Source: Paraconiothyrium sp. Pb-2020
Lineage: Eukaryota > Ascomycota > Dothideomycetes > Pleosporales > Didymosphaeriaceae
DNA: 64,000 nt
Assembly: GCA_022419385.1 (NCBI GenBank)
Contig: JAJUBI010000005.1
Location: 4,712,001 to 4,776,000, forward strand
Direction of reading: 5' to 3'
Part shown: positions 31,943 through 42,507 of the stretch, one piece after another
Numbering within the stretch: the stretch's first letter is position 1
Layout: the number at the start of each line of letters is the position of its first letter
Program-made: the position numbers and the translations under genes
The notes under the pieces: model-generated
The model's input: only the letters and a program-made list of their open reading frames with translations
Databases searched by the model: none
What the model was told of the DNA's origin: nothing

Positions 31943-33964
31943 ATGTCTTCTTCGCCCTGCGCCTCCCGCATGTCGGAGCTGCCCAGCTCGCCGCCACCAC
32001 ACGTCGCGAACGCGGGCAGCCGCAAGCTCAAGAAACCGCCGCCCATCACCCCGAAACGCTTCCAGAAGTTTTTCACGCCGCGCACATCGACGCATGGATC
32101 TTCGAGGCTCTCCAGCTCCGGTCGCCAATTGCAGGATATCACGCGGGCTGCCATTAATCGCGGCAATGCCACCCACAGGACCACGCCCCGCAAGACCGTG
32201 AATTTTGCCGACATCGAGGTTGAGAAGTGCGTGCAGACCCCTCAGCTCAACTCCCGCAAGCGTAAGACGCCGTATCTGTCGCCAGAGAGCTCTCCCGCTC
32301 AGTCATCACCCACAAAACGCCACAAGTACGCGACCCCGCCGCCGTTCACCATTCTCGAGGATGCACCCATATTCGATGAACCACCGGTCCCCGTCTTCCA
32401 GGAGCCAATCCGGCGACTTAAGAGTCTGGGAGGAACTTCGCGGAAGCTGACTCGATCATTCGGTGGGATGCTGGGTGTTGGCCGCGGTCTACGACAGGAC
32501 CACTGTGCATCGTGGCAGGACTACACTGCCGAATTCTACAGTTCGGCAGAGGACCACTATGAGCTTCCCCCAGGCGCGCCACCGTTCTGCACAGCTGCGT
32601 GCAATGCCAACTCGTTAGTCGCCGTTGGCGATGAGGATGGCTGGGTACACCTCCTCGATGCAGAAGACGATGCACCTTCTAGCTTCTCAAAAGCTCACGT
32701 GTCTTGGAGAGCCCATGGCAATGCCATCATGGATCTGCAGTTCTCTTCCGATGATACGTGGATCGCTACTGGATCAGGAGACCAGACCGGTCAAATCATT
32801 GATGCTCGAACTCAACAAACCGTCCATGTCCTGGCCAAACACAAGTCATCTGTGAAGCAGATACGATTTCAGCCAGGGGACGACAACATAGTAGCTACTT
32901 CGAGTCGTGACGGCGCTGTACAGATCTGGGACCTGAGGTGCAAAGGCGGACATGTTAACATTCACCCTGGTTGGGGTGAAGATGCACCATATGCTAGCAC
33001 CATCAAATCACTTTCTTCTGCACACGCAGACATCGGACCAATGAACGATGCCTTGGCCAACACCAAGGCTACGGTTAACCGAAAGAGTGAAGCATTCAGT
33101 CGACGCAACGAGGTGTCCGTCACTGCCCTCTCGTTCCTGCCCACAGGCCGTCAACACCTGCTACTGACGGCTTCTGACGCATCGACCAGTGTCAAGCTGT
33201 GGGACATAAGAGGCCGATATTCTTTGCGCGGCCCTGCTGTGCCCATCTCCACGACTAGACACCCTGAATCGCACACTCGCCACCGTCACTTTGCAATCAA
33301 CTCGCTCACGTTGAGCGGCGATGCCGCTCGCCTATACGCCCTGAGCAAGGACAACACCGTATATGCGTACTCGACAAGTCATCTGATCTTAGGCGTTGCA
33401 CCGGAACTCTCCTCAACCTTGTCGAAGCATCAGAGGGTCCAGCAAGACGGTCTAGGCCCGATTTATGGTTTCCGACAGCGCAACTTCCACGCCGCTTCGT
33501 TCTATGTCAAAGCATCGCTTCGCAAAGCTGCAGGTGACAGGCCAGAACTGCTGGCAGTTGGAAGCACTGACGGCTGCCCGGTGCTATTCCCCACCGATGA
33601 GACCTTCCTCAAGCGCGAGAACAACCGGACGGAAGATTTCCCCGAACTACCCCAACTACGGAGATCAACCCGCTCTTCATTAGCTCGCAACTTATCTTCC
33701 GGAAGCAAATTTCCTAGCATGCTTGAGGACACGATACCCATCTACGAACATGGCACTCCTTTGATCCGAGGCCATGATGCAGAGGTGACGAGCGTTTCTT
33801 GGACGAACAGCGGCTCGCTGATCAGCGTTGGAGATGACTTCCGGGTAAGAAGGTGGAGGGAAGGCTCCAGGGCTAGGGAGCTGAGGCTGAACGGAGAGGC
33901 GGAGGGCAAAAGATGGCAATGTGGCTGGGCTGTTACGCAAGAGGGCTATGATGACGACGAATAA
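31943..33964 (+). CDS. cdt2: Cdt2/DTL-like WD40 substrate receptor of CRL4 ligase (673 aa)
   Basis: WD40 protein resembling Cdt2 (DTL), the substrate adaptor of the Cul4-Ddb1 ubiquitin ligase that acts on replication regulators such as Cdt1. Single exon. The first 190 residues are disordered, rich in Ser, Pro and Lys, with basic nuclear-localisation-like clusters (NSRKRKTPYLSP, SPTKRHKYATPP). From about residue 210 come WD repeats: FCTAACNANSLVAVGDEDGWVHLLD, IMDLQFSSDDTWIATGSGDQT, VKQIRFQPGDDNIVATSSRDG. WDxR motifs that can dock on Ddb1 occur in VQIWDLRCK and VKLWDIRGR. A final repeat (HDAEVTSVSWTNSG, VRRWREG) lies near the C-terminus. Length fits fungal homologues. It diverges from RRP5. The Cdt2 assignment is good but rests on pattern, not alignment; another WD40 protein remains possible. 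Confidence 0.82.
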   Translation: MSSSPCASRMSELPSSPPPHVANAGSRKLKKPPPITPKRFQKFFTPRTSTHGSSRLSSSGRQLQDITRAAINRGNATHRTTPRKTVNFADIEVEKCVQTPQLNSRKRKTPYLSPESSPAQSSPTKRHKYATPPPFTILEDAPIFDEPPVPVFQEPIRRLKSLGGTSRKLTRSFGGMLGVGRGLRQDHCASWQDYTAEFYSSAEDHYELPPGAPPFCTAACNANSLVAVGDEDGWVHLLDAEDDAPSSFSKAHVSWRAHGNAIMDLQFSSDDTWIATGSGDQTGQIIDARTQQTVHVLAKHKSSVKQIRFQPGDDNIVATSSRDGAVQIWDLRCKGGHVNIHPGWGEDAPYASTIKSLSSAHADIGPMNDALANTKATVNRKSEAFSRRNEVSVTALSFLPTGRQHLLLTASDASTSVKLWDIRGRYSLRGPAVPISTTRHPESHTRHRHFAINSLTLSGDAARLYALSKDNTVYAYSTSHLILGVAPELSSTLSKHQRVQQDGLGPIYGFRQRNFHAASFYVKASLRKAAGDRPELLAVGSTDGCPVLFPTDETFLKRENNRTEDFPELPQLRRSTRSSLARNLSSGSKFPSMLEDTIPIYEHGTPLIRGHDAEVTSVSWTNSGSLISVGDDFRVRRWREGSRARELRLNGEAEGKRWQCGWAVTQEGYDDDE

Positions 33965-34398
33965 GCAAAGTCTGCTTTTTGCTTCACACAAAGATCGCAA
34001 CGACCACGGAGTTTGCATTTCGAGGGATGGGAAGGCGTTCTAGCATAGCGCGCATTTGCTTGTATACCCTATGTTTTTAAGCGTGGCGTTGGGCATGGGA
34101 GCGTTTGGATGATTGAAGAATATTCATGAACACACATTCACAATTGAACATTGGTTTTTACATCAAGCTGCTCCCTGTGCACTCCGTTGTGGCGATCCTC
34201 CTGCACTGCCTCTACTATCAATATTCCGTAGTCACAATACAGTTTCGCCAAGACGCTAAGATCTATTGGATGAGAGGCCACCGCGTACTTGCGCTACTCC
34301 TCCAACTTCTTCCGAGGCGGTGAATCTTTTCCGGCCCTTATTATCTCGCCCGAACTTTATTATACTTTGAGCAACGTACAACGTTCGGTAATGCCAAG
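33965..34398. other. Intergenic region
   Basis: 434 bp, presumably 3' end of the WD40 gene and promoter of the next gene; nothing specific seen. Confidence 0.5.
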
Positions 34399-35748
34399 AT
34401 GGTGTCGCCTACTCCTCCCACGCGTGGATTGAACTTTCCGGGGAGTTTCTTCCTCCTCAGTCATGAAGCCGACGAATTCCAGTGCCCCACTCCGAGCAAT
34501 GCGGGCCTACTTCAGATGTTTCCAAAGGAAACGCCACCTAGCTGGATAGGTTCCGCGCCATGGCTTTGGACGACTTTTGCGCGACCAGTTACAGATACAG
34601 AATTCTCACAGTCGTATCTTCCGAAGCGAAGCCAGAATCCGGCGCCAATAGAACGGCTGCCGAATGAATTGCTCGACCAAATCCTGAACTACATCCAAGA
34701 CAACGAAAGGGATGTACTATCCTGGGGACTTTCTTCAAATGTAATATGGTCGTACGTCTTGCGACTTATTCATACCCAGAACGAACCGTTTATTGGTATG
34801 TTCACTGGTAAAGAGGTGGGTTTCTACGGCTACATCCCTACATCAAACGACGACGTCTTCCAATGCCGGTCAGTATGGGACCGTCGACCAGCAGTGACCA
34901 ACGCGCCGGACTTTTTAGAAACATACAACGTCGATGAACGCCGTTTATCCGACGTCACCACCACGGCAGCCCAGCGCTGGACGGAGGTAGTAGACACCGC
35001 TAGATTCTTCTCCCAAACCAAAGCAGACGGCTGGAGCAACCTGACCCCATCCGACTGGAGGCACATCGAACACGACCTCTTCTTCCACCACTACCCCCAA
35101 TCCCACACCTGGGTCCTCCGCAACCTCACAACCTCAGAATTCATCCGCTCCGACAAACTCCAACCCTCGCCCCGCAAATCATCCGACAACACACGGCCCA
35201 AACTTCCCTCGCGCTCCTCTACATTCACCAAAATGCTCAAACCATTTACCTCCGAGAAGAAAAGCGCAAAAGAGAAGCTACCATCAACCCTCGGCCCCCA
35301 CCCAGATGAAATCTTCGATACATCTCCCTTATCATTCGCCCACCTCCTCCTCACCCTAACCGCCCACTCCGACCTCCCCTCCCACCACGAACTCGTCTTC
35401 GGCTTCCACGACGGCCGCTGGCGCGGCCACGCCTTCGACATCATCCCCCTCTCCTCCCACCTCGCTGAAACCAAGCCCGACGACTGGGCAGACGTTTCGG
35501 ACCTTGCTGTCGACGACGTCGCGAATCTGAGATACTGGGTCCACCAGCTGGGCGGCGATGGAGACGCTTGTCCGAAGAGCCTAAGGCCGCATGTAGAGGC
35601 GGATAGGAATATGTATCATAATTGGGAGGGGCTGGAGGCGGGGTTGGTCGGGGGGAGGCCGAAGGGGAGGTGGGTTTTGAAGAGGCCGATGGAGACGGGG
35701 GTTTTGAGGAGGGCGGTGAGCGGGGGGCATGGGAAGGAGAGGCTGTGA
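34399..35748 (+). CDS. F-box-like hypothetical protein (449 aa)
   Basis: Single-exon fungal protein. Residues about 82-100 (PIERLPNELLDQILNYIQ) match the start of an F-box, the Skp1-binding motif of SCF ubiquitin ligase adaptors. No LRR, WD or Kelch repeats follow, as in many fungal orphan F-box proteins. The middle has conserved-looking aromatic patches (WRHIEHDLFFHHYPQSHTWV) and then a Ser/Lys-rich disordered stretch. The last quarter is Gly/Arg-rich. Two closely spaced ATGs exist (34391 and 34399); only the second is in this frame. No signal peptide or membrane segment. Substrate and role are unknown. Confidence 0.8.
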   Translation: MVSPTPPTRGLNFPGSFFLLSHEADEFQCPTPSNAGLLQMFPKETPPSWIGSAPWLWTTFARPVTDTEFSQSYLPKRSQNPAPIERLPNELLDQILNYIQDNERDVLSWGLSSNVIWSYVLRLIHTQNEPFIGMFTGKEVGFYGYIPTSNDDVFQCRSVWDRRPAVTNAPDFLETYNVDERRLSDVTTTAAQRWTEVVDTARFFSQTKADGWSNLTPSDWRHIEHDLFFHHYPQSHTWVLRNLTTSEFIRSDKLQPSPRKSSDNTRPKLPSRSSTFTKMLKPFTSEKKSAKEKLPSTLGPHPDEIFDTSPLSFAHLLLTLTAHSDLPSHHELVFGFHDGRWRGHAFDIIPLSSHLAETKPDDWADVSDLAVDDVANLRYWVHQLGGDGDACPKSLRPHVEADRNMYHNWEGLEAGLVGGRPKGRWVLKRPMETGVLRRAVSGGHGKERL

Positions 35749-36373
35749 GGAGGGGTGGGTTGGGATGGTGTAGCGCGACGGGGAGATTGTATGATGGGGA
35801 ACTTAAGAGGTTGTGGGTAGCTGTTCGCTGAGGTTGGCAGGGGGTACACGACGCGTTGCTGATGTTGGATGTTGGCGACTATATGTAAGTCATTTCCTCG
35901 TGGATATGGTGGACGCCTTCGCACTTCAGCCGGACTTAGGGGGCGTTGAAAGCGGCTATGGCGAAGGCTATAATATAAGGACACTCCCGAATTCCCGACT
36001 GTATGCTGGCCAAGGGCAGACGCTGGGTTGCTTGTCCGGATTGGGTCTATACATGTAAGATTGTGGAGAGGTCTCAGTTGCTGTCCCGGCTTGAAATCCG
36101 TGGAGCGGTAGATTTCTCGATGACTCAGCCATGGAGGACGCCTGATGCTATGCGATGAATCATAAATCTTGGGGCTTTGCCGTAGAAAGAGAGCATCTGG
36201 CGTTGGACTAGACGGACGGAGAGATAGAGCCGTTAGAATATCTTCATACGAATTCTCAGATTACATTACAATTATACCCATGTGTACTTGGGAGGTATTA
36301 CGTCCAACTTATATACGCAGCAACGAGAAGGGGTATCATTCAAACCACAAAAAGCAGCATCTCCCCCACACCC
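35749..36373. other. Intergenic region
   Basis: 625 bp between convergent genes; no gene or repeat recognised. Confidence 0.5.
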
Positions 36374-36958
36374 TCACTTCCTCTCCTCGTCCATCGCAAC
36401 CTCAAACAACTCCTTTGCCAAGCTCGCAACCTGGCCGCCCAAGCCCGCCAATCCTGCCTTGATCGCCTCCACCGTCTCCGCCTTCAATATACCCTTTCTC
36501 GAATACACATCCACGCCCGCAGGCGTAAACAACGTCTTCGCAAAGAACGTAACAACATACGCATTCCCCGTCCCTTCTTCCTCCCCATGCGCAAGTATCT
36601 CCCACTTCGAGCTCGCAATCATAAGCCACCCCTTGCCGCGCCAATTATACGCCAGACTCGCTTTCCCTTCTTCGCCGCTGTCTGCGGTATTCGGCACAGA
36701 GAAGGGCTTGTCCACGCCGTGCACGGTCTTCGTGGAGGAGGAGGAGATGGGCTGGTAGGTTACGAGGTCGTCGATGCGTGGGGGGGACGCGGACGTGATG
36801 GGCGTATATGTGATCACGACGTTCTTGTTTTTCTTCCACATGGGCAGCGTGGAGTGTGTTACGTTCCACGGGCCGGAGAGCCATTGCAGGGTTGGCGGCG
36901 AGATGGAGGGGGAGGGCTCGGTCGTGGGGAGACTAGAGGGTGCGCGCAGGGTGACCAT
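36374..36958 (-). CDS. Hypothetical protein, possibly lipocalin-like (194 aa)
   Basis: A single-exon frame with well-spaced strands and conserved-looking motifs, but no family I can name. After a Ser/Pro-rich N-terminus comes LQWLSGPWNVTHSTLPMWKKNKNV, then ITYTPI and LVTYQPISS, later LAYNWRGKGWLMIASSKWEILAHG and a helical end (VEAIKAGLAGLGGQVASLAKELFEVA). Alternating short strands with an early GxW motif resemble lipocalin-type beta barrels; this is a guess from pattern. No signal peptide, so probably cytosolic. Long open frames in other phases here result from GC-rich codon usage. Confidence 0.7.
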   Translation of the reverse strand: MVTLRAPSSLPTTEPSPSISPPTLQWLSGPWNVTHSTLPMWKKNKNVVITYTPITSASPPRIDDLVTYQPISSSSTKTVHGVDKPFSVPNTADSGEEGKASLAYNWRGKGWLMIASSKWEILAHGEEEGTGNAYVVTFFAKTLFTPAGVDVYSRKGILKAETVEAIKAGLAGLGGQVASLAKELFEVAMDEERK

Positions 36959-37730
36959 GTTTGCTGTGGGGCGTGGAGGCTGATGTATGGAGTCGCGTAT
37001 GTGGATGCAGTGGCCGGAGCTGAGTACGCGATGTGGGCGGTGGCTGGGATGGCTGAGGGAGCTGCTTTGAAGTTATAGAAACATCACGCCGATGGAAAAA
37101 TTCAAGGAGATCAACATTGGATTATCTTTTCTGCTTTGAGATGGCGACAATAACAACACGTCGGGAGGCTGGTCGTAAGGCTGAGGGATCGCCCGGCAGG
37201 CTGCATCGCCGAGCGCGGTCTTGGCCAGGGTCCCTCATCGGCCCGCCTGACATCACACACTCCCGCACACAACGCGTCTCGCTCCACATTTTCCATCGAA
37301 ACATTGATCGAATGGCGAGGCAACGTCACGGCCGCCTATTCTTAGAGCATCGATGCGCGACCGCTTCGAGTTTCAGCGGTGGCTAGGTGCGGCCGGCTGC
37401 CAGAGCTGACGACGCCTGAGACTGGCTAAGTTTCTCGGGGGCGGTGCAGAGGCGTCTCGCATGCACCTGCCAGCCTGCGGCTCCACAGCAGAAAAGAGGC
37501 CAGCCACATAGTGTTTGCCGCTGACGGTCGGGTAAGCCTTTAATACTGTGCCGTGCTGCTGTTTGGTTTGGGATATTTTCGAGCTTTGTTTGCTCTTTGA
37601 TAACGCCTCCGAGTTGTGTAACTGTCGCTCTAGTCCTTCGTTGTTTGAGACGACGACTACCCTCGCTACATCAACCCCATCCTGTTTGAATTGAATTGGG
37701 ACGGATCGAATAGACTACGCATTCCTCAGC
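36959..37730. other. Divergent intergenic region
   Basis: 772 bp upstream of both the minus-strand unknown gene and the PLC-like gene. A C/T-rich stretch at about 37620-37690 just upstream of the PLC start is typical of fungal core promoters. No gene recognised. Confidence 0.45.
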
Positions 37731-38810
37731 ATGTTCTTCAGAAGTCTCCTTCAGGCTTCAGTCCTCCTCCCCTTCCTCTCCTCCTCCACATCAGCACAAA
37801 GCACAACAGCATGCAACAACTCCCCCTCATTATGTAGCCGTGCCTACAACAACATCACCCACCTCGGTGCCCACGACTCGCCCTTCGTCCGCGACAAGTC
37901 CACCTCCTTCTCCACCTCCGGCAACCAATACTACAACTCGACCATCCAGCTCGACGCCGGCGTACGCCTCCTCTCCGCCCAAGTCCACAAGAACAGCTCC
38001 GCCACCGGCGAAGACGAATGGCACCTCTGCCACTCCTCCTGCGACCTCCTCGACATGGGCTCCCTCACCTCCTGGCTCAAAGAGATAAAAACCTGGATGG
38101 ATGCCAACAAAAACGAAGTCGTCACCGTCCTCATCGTAAACTCCGACGACGCCACAGCCTCAGACATCGGCGCGCAGTTCGCCTCGTCAGGCATCGACGA
38201 CTACGCCTACAGCCCAGCCTCCACCTCCGTCCCCAAGACCTGGCCCACGCTAGAATCCCTCATCTCAAACGGAACCCGCCTAATGACCTTCGTCGCCTCC
38301 CTCAAAGAAACCTCCACGCAGTATCCCTACCTCATGGACGAATTCACCTACATCTTTGAAAACGACTTCGAAAACGAGTCCCCTACCAATTACACCTGTA
38401 CCCCCAACCGCCCCACGGGCTTGACTACCTCCTCCACCGGCGGCCGCATGTTCCTCATGAAACACTTCCTCTACTCCACGCAGCTCTTCGGCATCCAGCA
38501 GCCCAACTCTACCTACGTCAACGTCACGAATGCGGAGACCGGCCTCGGCTCCTTGGGTACGAGATTGGACAACTGCACGAGCGTGTACGGCGAGGCGCCG
38601 AACTTTGTGCTTGTGGATTTCTTCAACGTTGGGCCCGCGATTCAGAGCGTGGATAAGATTAATGGGGTGACGAGCAGTATCGCGGGGAGGATGACGCTTA
38701 CTACTGCGCAGCCGAACGAGAATGTAGATACTGGTGCGGCGGGGCGGAGAGACGCGAGTGTAGTGGCGGTGGTTGTTGCTGTTGTGGTGGCTGTGGCATT
38801 TGGCATGTAA
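37731..38810 (+). CDS. Secreted PI-PLC X-domain-like protein, probably GPI-anchored (359 aa)
   Basis: Member of the PLC-like phosphodiesterase superfamily found in secreted fungal proteins. Residues 1-22 form a signal peptide (MFFRSLLQASVLLPFLSSS, cleavage near SAQS). The X-domain-like barrel begins with NITHLGAHDSPFV, which supplies the first catalytic-type histidine. DAGVRLLSAQVHK follows, then EWHLCHSSCDLLD with the second. LVDFFNVG marks the last strand. At least nine N-glycosylation sequons are present. The C-terminus is a Ser/Ala/Gly region followed by a purely hydrophobic tail (SVVAVVVAVVVAVAFGM), as in GPI-anchored proteins. Single exon with strongly C-rich third positions, suggesting high expression. 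True phospholipase activity is not established for this fungal group. Confidence 0.9.
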   Translation: MFFRSLLQASVLLPFLSSSTSAQSTTACNNSPSLCSRAYNNITHLGAHDSPFVRDKSTSFSTSGNQYYNSTIQLDAGVRLLSAQVHKNSSATGEDEWHLCHSSCDLLDMGSLTSWLKEIKTWMDANKNEVVTVLIVNSDDATASDIGAQFASSGIDDYAYSPASTSVPKTWPTLESLISNGTRLMTFVASLKETSTQYPYLMDEFTYIFENDFENESPTNYTCTPNRPTGLTTSSTGGRMFLMKHFLYSTQLFGIQQPNSTYVNVTNAETGLGSLGTRLDNCTSVYGEAPNFVLVDFFNVGPAIQSVDKINGVTSSIAGRMTLTTAQPNENVDTGAAGRRDASVVAVVVAVVVAVAFGM

Positions 38811-39793
38811 ATAAGAAAAGGACGGACGAGAATTTGTTTTAGCGGCATAGCGTTGGCGTTCTGATATTTGGCCTGGATGGCATTATGGGATGGTATTATG
38901 GGTACGGCAATACTTCTGCTGCGCGCATTGGGTAGCTAAGTTACTAGGATAGCGCCACTTTATGCGTCATTTACGATCATTAATGAAGATGAGACACCAC
39001 CGTGTGCTGTTTGAGTAACACGATGCCGAGCGTGAAGATGAGAGTGCGGCGGATGGGAGCATGGCCGCGGTAGGTAGTAGTCGCTATCATGGTGGTTGTT
39101 GTGTTTGGAATGTGAGACTCGTCATATTGGCATGATATGAGATGGTTACGGATTACGAGCGGTGTTCGCAAAGGGAAAATAATTCCACACCTAAATAGGA
39201 GGTTACTATACGCCAAGGCATAAGTATTCCTCTACAGATTTAACATACCTGTGTTTTATAAGGCTTTTCTATACTAAATAATGCTAGCGTATCAAGGGGC
39301 TTCTTGTAACAGGGCTTTCTTGACACCGTGTCAAGACCCTTGCCTCCTCGGGTTTCTGGTGAGAGATGAGTCGCGTGCAGGGTTATATAAGTTACGTGAG
39401 GTGAACGTTAACTGATTATTATGATAAGAATATGTTGGTAAAGACCTAATAATAGTCTTATGTGAGGAAACTGGATGCAGGGAAGTATATTGTGGATTGA
39501 CCATAAGGCTTACCTAGTGGTAATCCGTCATCCCTATATACTACTATCTACTAATAGCTCTGCGGGCTCTGTCTACAGGCCCTACAGAGCTATCCATGAT
39601 AGTAACTGTCGAGGAAGTGAGCACCTGAGATGAGAGATCATGTGAGGATCTTTCATCATGTGATGTATGAACGGAGATCGGTGGCTCCTTTGGCCGAGAT
39701 CGTGTATATATTCGGCCAAACTGGCCACAATCTCCTATGTAGCAATTCTGATAAATTCTCTCTTGAACCAAGCTCGTTTCCACAACAGTAACC
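38811..39793. other. AT-rich gap, possible element relic
   Basis: An AT-rich stretch with abundant TA steps from about 39.2 to 39.5 kb and an open minus frame at 39544-39783 of no known family. The frame abuts the rhodopsin-domain gene and could be its tail if splicing were different, or part of an old retroelement. I could not decide. Confidence 0.4.
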
Positions 39794-40946
39794 CTATCTA
39801 GGGGCCGATCCAGTAGAGGATAGACCGATCCGGCTGAGGAACTTTCGGGCGATGTCCGGCCGTGGCACTTCCTTGATAAGTCTAGGCATTAATGGAACGC
39901 ACAGAACCAAGAAGCCTATCGTCATCTCTCTTATAGCTAAGAATCCGAATCCAGTGACATAGTACGACTTGTCAGGGGTGTTCATATAGATAATAGAGTA
40001 GACAATTCTCAATCCTCCACAAATGCAACCACTTCTTGTACATTAGCTGGTGATACATTAGAAGCAAGCAAAGCACACTTACAGTGCTCCAACAGTGAAC
40101 AGCAGGGAGATGGCAACCCTTTGCTTCTTAGAGAGCTGCAACTTCCAAATCTTGTACTGTGGCATCCCTAGCATCACAACGTCTAGCACAAAGTCGAAAA
40201 CACTTGAAGCAACGTTGAGGCTATAGACATCTACGCAAGTTCCGCATTCGAAGATATCCCAGATCTTTTTCCTTGGCGTACAAGCAAAGATCTCCACGAG
40301 TATGCAAGCAGCATAGAAGAGAGTGTTCACGACCATGTTTCCTACACAGGCGTAGTAGAAACCACCGCGGTCAATCCGTGGTGGTGCGAATATGTGGATC
40401 CAGTCGATGAATATGGAAATTTTCAGAAATAACATGGCCAAGCAGTATAGTATGATGTTCAGATTAACGGCCTCTCCGTAGTCAGTCTCTGTCATTTACC
40501 TCAAGATTTCGAATTGTCTCACCTTAAGCAGGCGCGGAAGTTCCCTTACGCGCATATCCCACAGGTGCACGAAACCTCCAGGACACCGAAACTTGGTCCA
40601 TCCAACAGATATGAAGCCGACATAGGCTGCCTACATCGTCTAGGTTAGAGGCTACTATCATCGCAAAATGCAAAATACTGACCAGGGCTGCTATCATGAA
40701 AACTAAATCAAGACATCAGTGGCTACAACAACCACGTGGGGAGTAGCAACACATACCGTCCTCGATCCAAAACCTTTTTACAAAAAATATTCTCGTGTAA
40801 AGCCGGATTGAAACCACAGACACGACCAAAATCAGACCCACGTTGAAAACACCAACGCATAGGACGTTCCCCCGCCCGGGGTAATCGAAAGTTGAGTTCA
40901 CGCCCTTGGGTGGTGCCAGGGCAGGCCCATCTAAGAACTGCTCCAT
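39794..40946 (-). CDS. Fungal rhodopsin-domain integral membrane protein (315 aa)
   Basis: Seven-helix membrane protein of the Pezizomycotina rhodopsin_dom family (related to the membrane part of PTH11-type proteins). The family has no retinal lysine and no known transport activity. Five exons: 40757-40946, 40683-40702 (only 20 nt), 40523-40630, 40083-40471 and 39794-40034. They read RLYTRIFFVKRFWIED-VFMIAAL-AAYVGFISVGW, then GFVHLWDMRVRELPRLLK and NLNIILYCLAMLFLKISIF, the Cys-containing loop FACTPRKKIWDIF, DFVLDVVMLGMPQYKIWKLQLSKKQR, and after the last intron GLRIVYSIIYMNTPDKSYY. All phases agree. The intron at 40472-40522 ends in GAG|GCC with a CTGAC branch site. The cytosolic tail is short. 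Role unknown; relatives may sense surface or chemical cues. Confidence 0.88.
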
Positions 40947-41859
40947 AATGGATATGGCAAATGTGTCGAAGCGCGAGAATCTGGGATCTGGGATGACTTT
41001 ATGAGGCCAATGTTCTGGTGACTTACAATTGAGACAAGTGTACTACGTCAATGTGTAAGCGGCCATTCTACCTAATCGGTGTGCAATACAAAGGTTCAGC
41101 ATGATGCATGCAAGTCAAAGCCACAATTGCCATAGCTCATCACTATTTCCGGTTGTACTCTGGCTGATGTACGGCCCGCGATTGTGTTCAGACTTGGGAA
41201 TGTAGATGTTGTGTTCACTAAACGGTAACGGCCAGGAATGGTAAGCACGCGAGACATCAATGTTGACTGCGATGTCTTGCTTCGCTGCAAGCGTCTGTCG
41301 TAATGCGCAAGGGCATCAAAGGTGACGCAACGCACTGATATCGTGTTGACCAGAAACTTGATGGAATTCCTCTCGTATGCATACAAGCGCTATGCGACGT
41401 CTTGGAAGGGCATGTCGCCGGGAGACATGAAGCGACATCCGTACTCACAACAGGGTTTTCGAGCTACAATGCAAGGTTTATCAGGTTACGTTCAGGGTGA
41501 AATTAAGCTTTCGCAGCGCTTGCCATCAACAATCTCATTATCGCACTGAGACAATAGTGGTATTCGAGAGAGTTTGGTCTAGCGTACTAGGCGCTAGAAA
41601 CATCATTATTAGGATTTTTGGGCTAGGTAATATTACCTAGATGGTGTTGGAGCCTTCACTCGTTAAAGTGGAAGATCATGAGTACAATTGATCGTTTGAT
41701 ACGTACTGTTGCGGGGAGCGAAGCGAGTAAGAAATCGCAGTAGAGCAGCTTCCGCCTGAACATTCACTTATTCCCCGATGTGGCTATGACATCTTGGGGA
41801 GGAAAGATACATCGTCGTAATATTTTTGAAAAGAATTCGGAAGAGCGTGCAGGTTGTAG
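40947..41859. other. Intergenic region
   Basis: No gene seen. It contains a perfect 18-bp palindrome at 41623-41640. Confidence 0.45.
41623..41640. repeat. Perfect 18-bp palindrome
   Basis: CTAGGTAATATTACCTAG reads the same on both strands. It lies about 220 bp past the stop of the DsbA-like gene, so a regulatory role for that gene is unlikely. Confidence 0.7.
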
Positions 41860-42507
41860 CTAGGTGGAGGGAAAAGGTATCGGCCTCCTGCCACTCTGGA
41901 TGACCTCGTCCAACATATCTAGCCGATCCTGGCCCCAGAACGGTTCTCCTTGATAGACATAGGTAGGCGCGCCAAAATATTGCTTCTGGACAACTTCGCG
42001 AGTTAAAGCCTGCTCTTGCGCCGATAACTCCTTCTCTTGCTTCGCCCTATTAACCAGTCGCGCACCGTCCAAGCCCGAGGCACTCGCATTCTTCAGGACT
42101 ACATCAGGGTCTGCAATATCTGCCTCGTTTACCCAGACTGTGTCTTGGCTGCGTAAAACGTAGTCGTGAATTGAGTCAACGTCAGGTCCAGATTCATTGA
42201 TGGCAGCGAGGAGCACCCGATGAGCGAGTGACGGATTAGATGGGTAGTGTTTAGGATGCTTAACAATGGGTAAGTTGTTCCTCTTAGTCCATCGTTCAAA
42301 CTCTAGAAGCCGGTAGGCCTGGCGCTGCGCTGCGCGATCTTTGACTGGCAGTCCACCAGAGACAGAGAAAAGATGCATCAAGTCGACTGGCTTATAGACG
42401 ATCTGCGCGTTGTGTTTAAGCGTAAGCTCTCGGAAGCGGCGACTGCCAATATAGGACCAGGACGAGATGAAAGAAAAGTAGTATTCAATGACGGGACGAG
42501 CAGCCAT
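41860..42507 (-). CDS. DsbA/kappa-GST-like isomerase (HCCA isomerase family, 215 aa)
   Basis: Thioredoxin-fold protein of the 2-hydroxychromene-2-carboxylate isomerase / glutathione S-transferase kappa group. These enzymes use glutathione to isomerise or conjugate aromatic and other organic acids, in mitochondria or peroxisomes. The frame is open to 42615, but MAARPVIEYYFSFISSWSYIG at 42507 matches the usual start, with the active-site serine in FSFISSWSYIG. KPVDLMHLFSVSGGLP follows, then a helical insertion, and the C-terminal motif QYFGAPTYVYQGEPFWGQDRLDMLDE. Length is normal for the family. Immediately upstream on the same strand is a flavin monooxygenase, which suggests a common pathway; the substrate is not predictable. 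Confidence 0.9.
   Translation of the reverse strand: MAARPVIEYYFSFISSWSYIGSRRFRELTLKHNAQIVYKPVDLMHLFSVSGGLPVKDRAAQRQAYRLLEFERWTKRNNLPIVKHPKHYPSNPSLAHRVLLAAINESGPDVDSIHDYVLRSQDTVWVNEADIADPDVVLKNASASGLDGARLVNRAKQEKELSAQEQALTREVVQKQYFGAPTYVYQGEPFWGQDRLDMLDEVIQSGRRPIPFPST

Noticed and set aside
36587..37078. 163-codon Gly/Arg-rich ORF
   Set aside because: Shadow of the minus-strand gene at 36374-36958; composition typical of a GC-rich wrong frame.
39544..39783. Long terminal repeat of a copia element, or extra C-terminal exon of the rhodopsin-domain gene
   Set aside because: No second LTR, primer site or polyprotein is visible, and no splice junction joins the frame to the gene.
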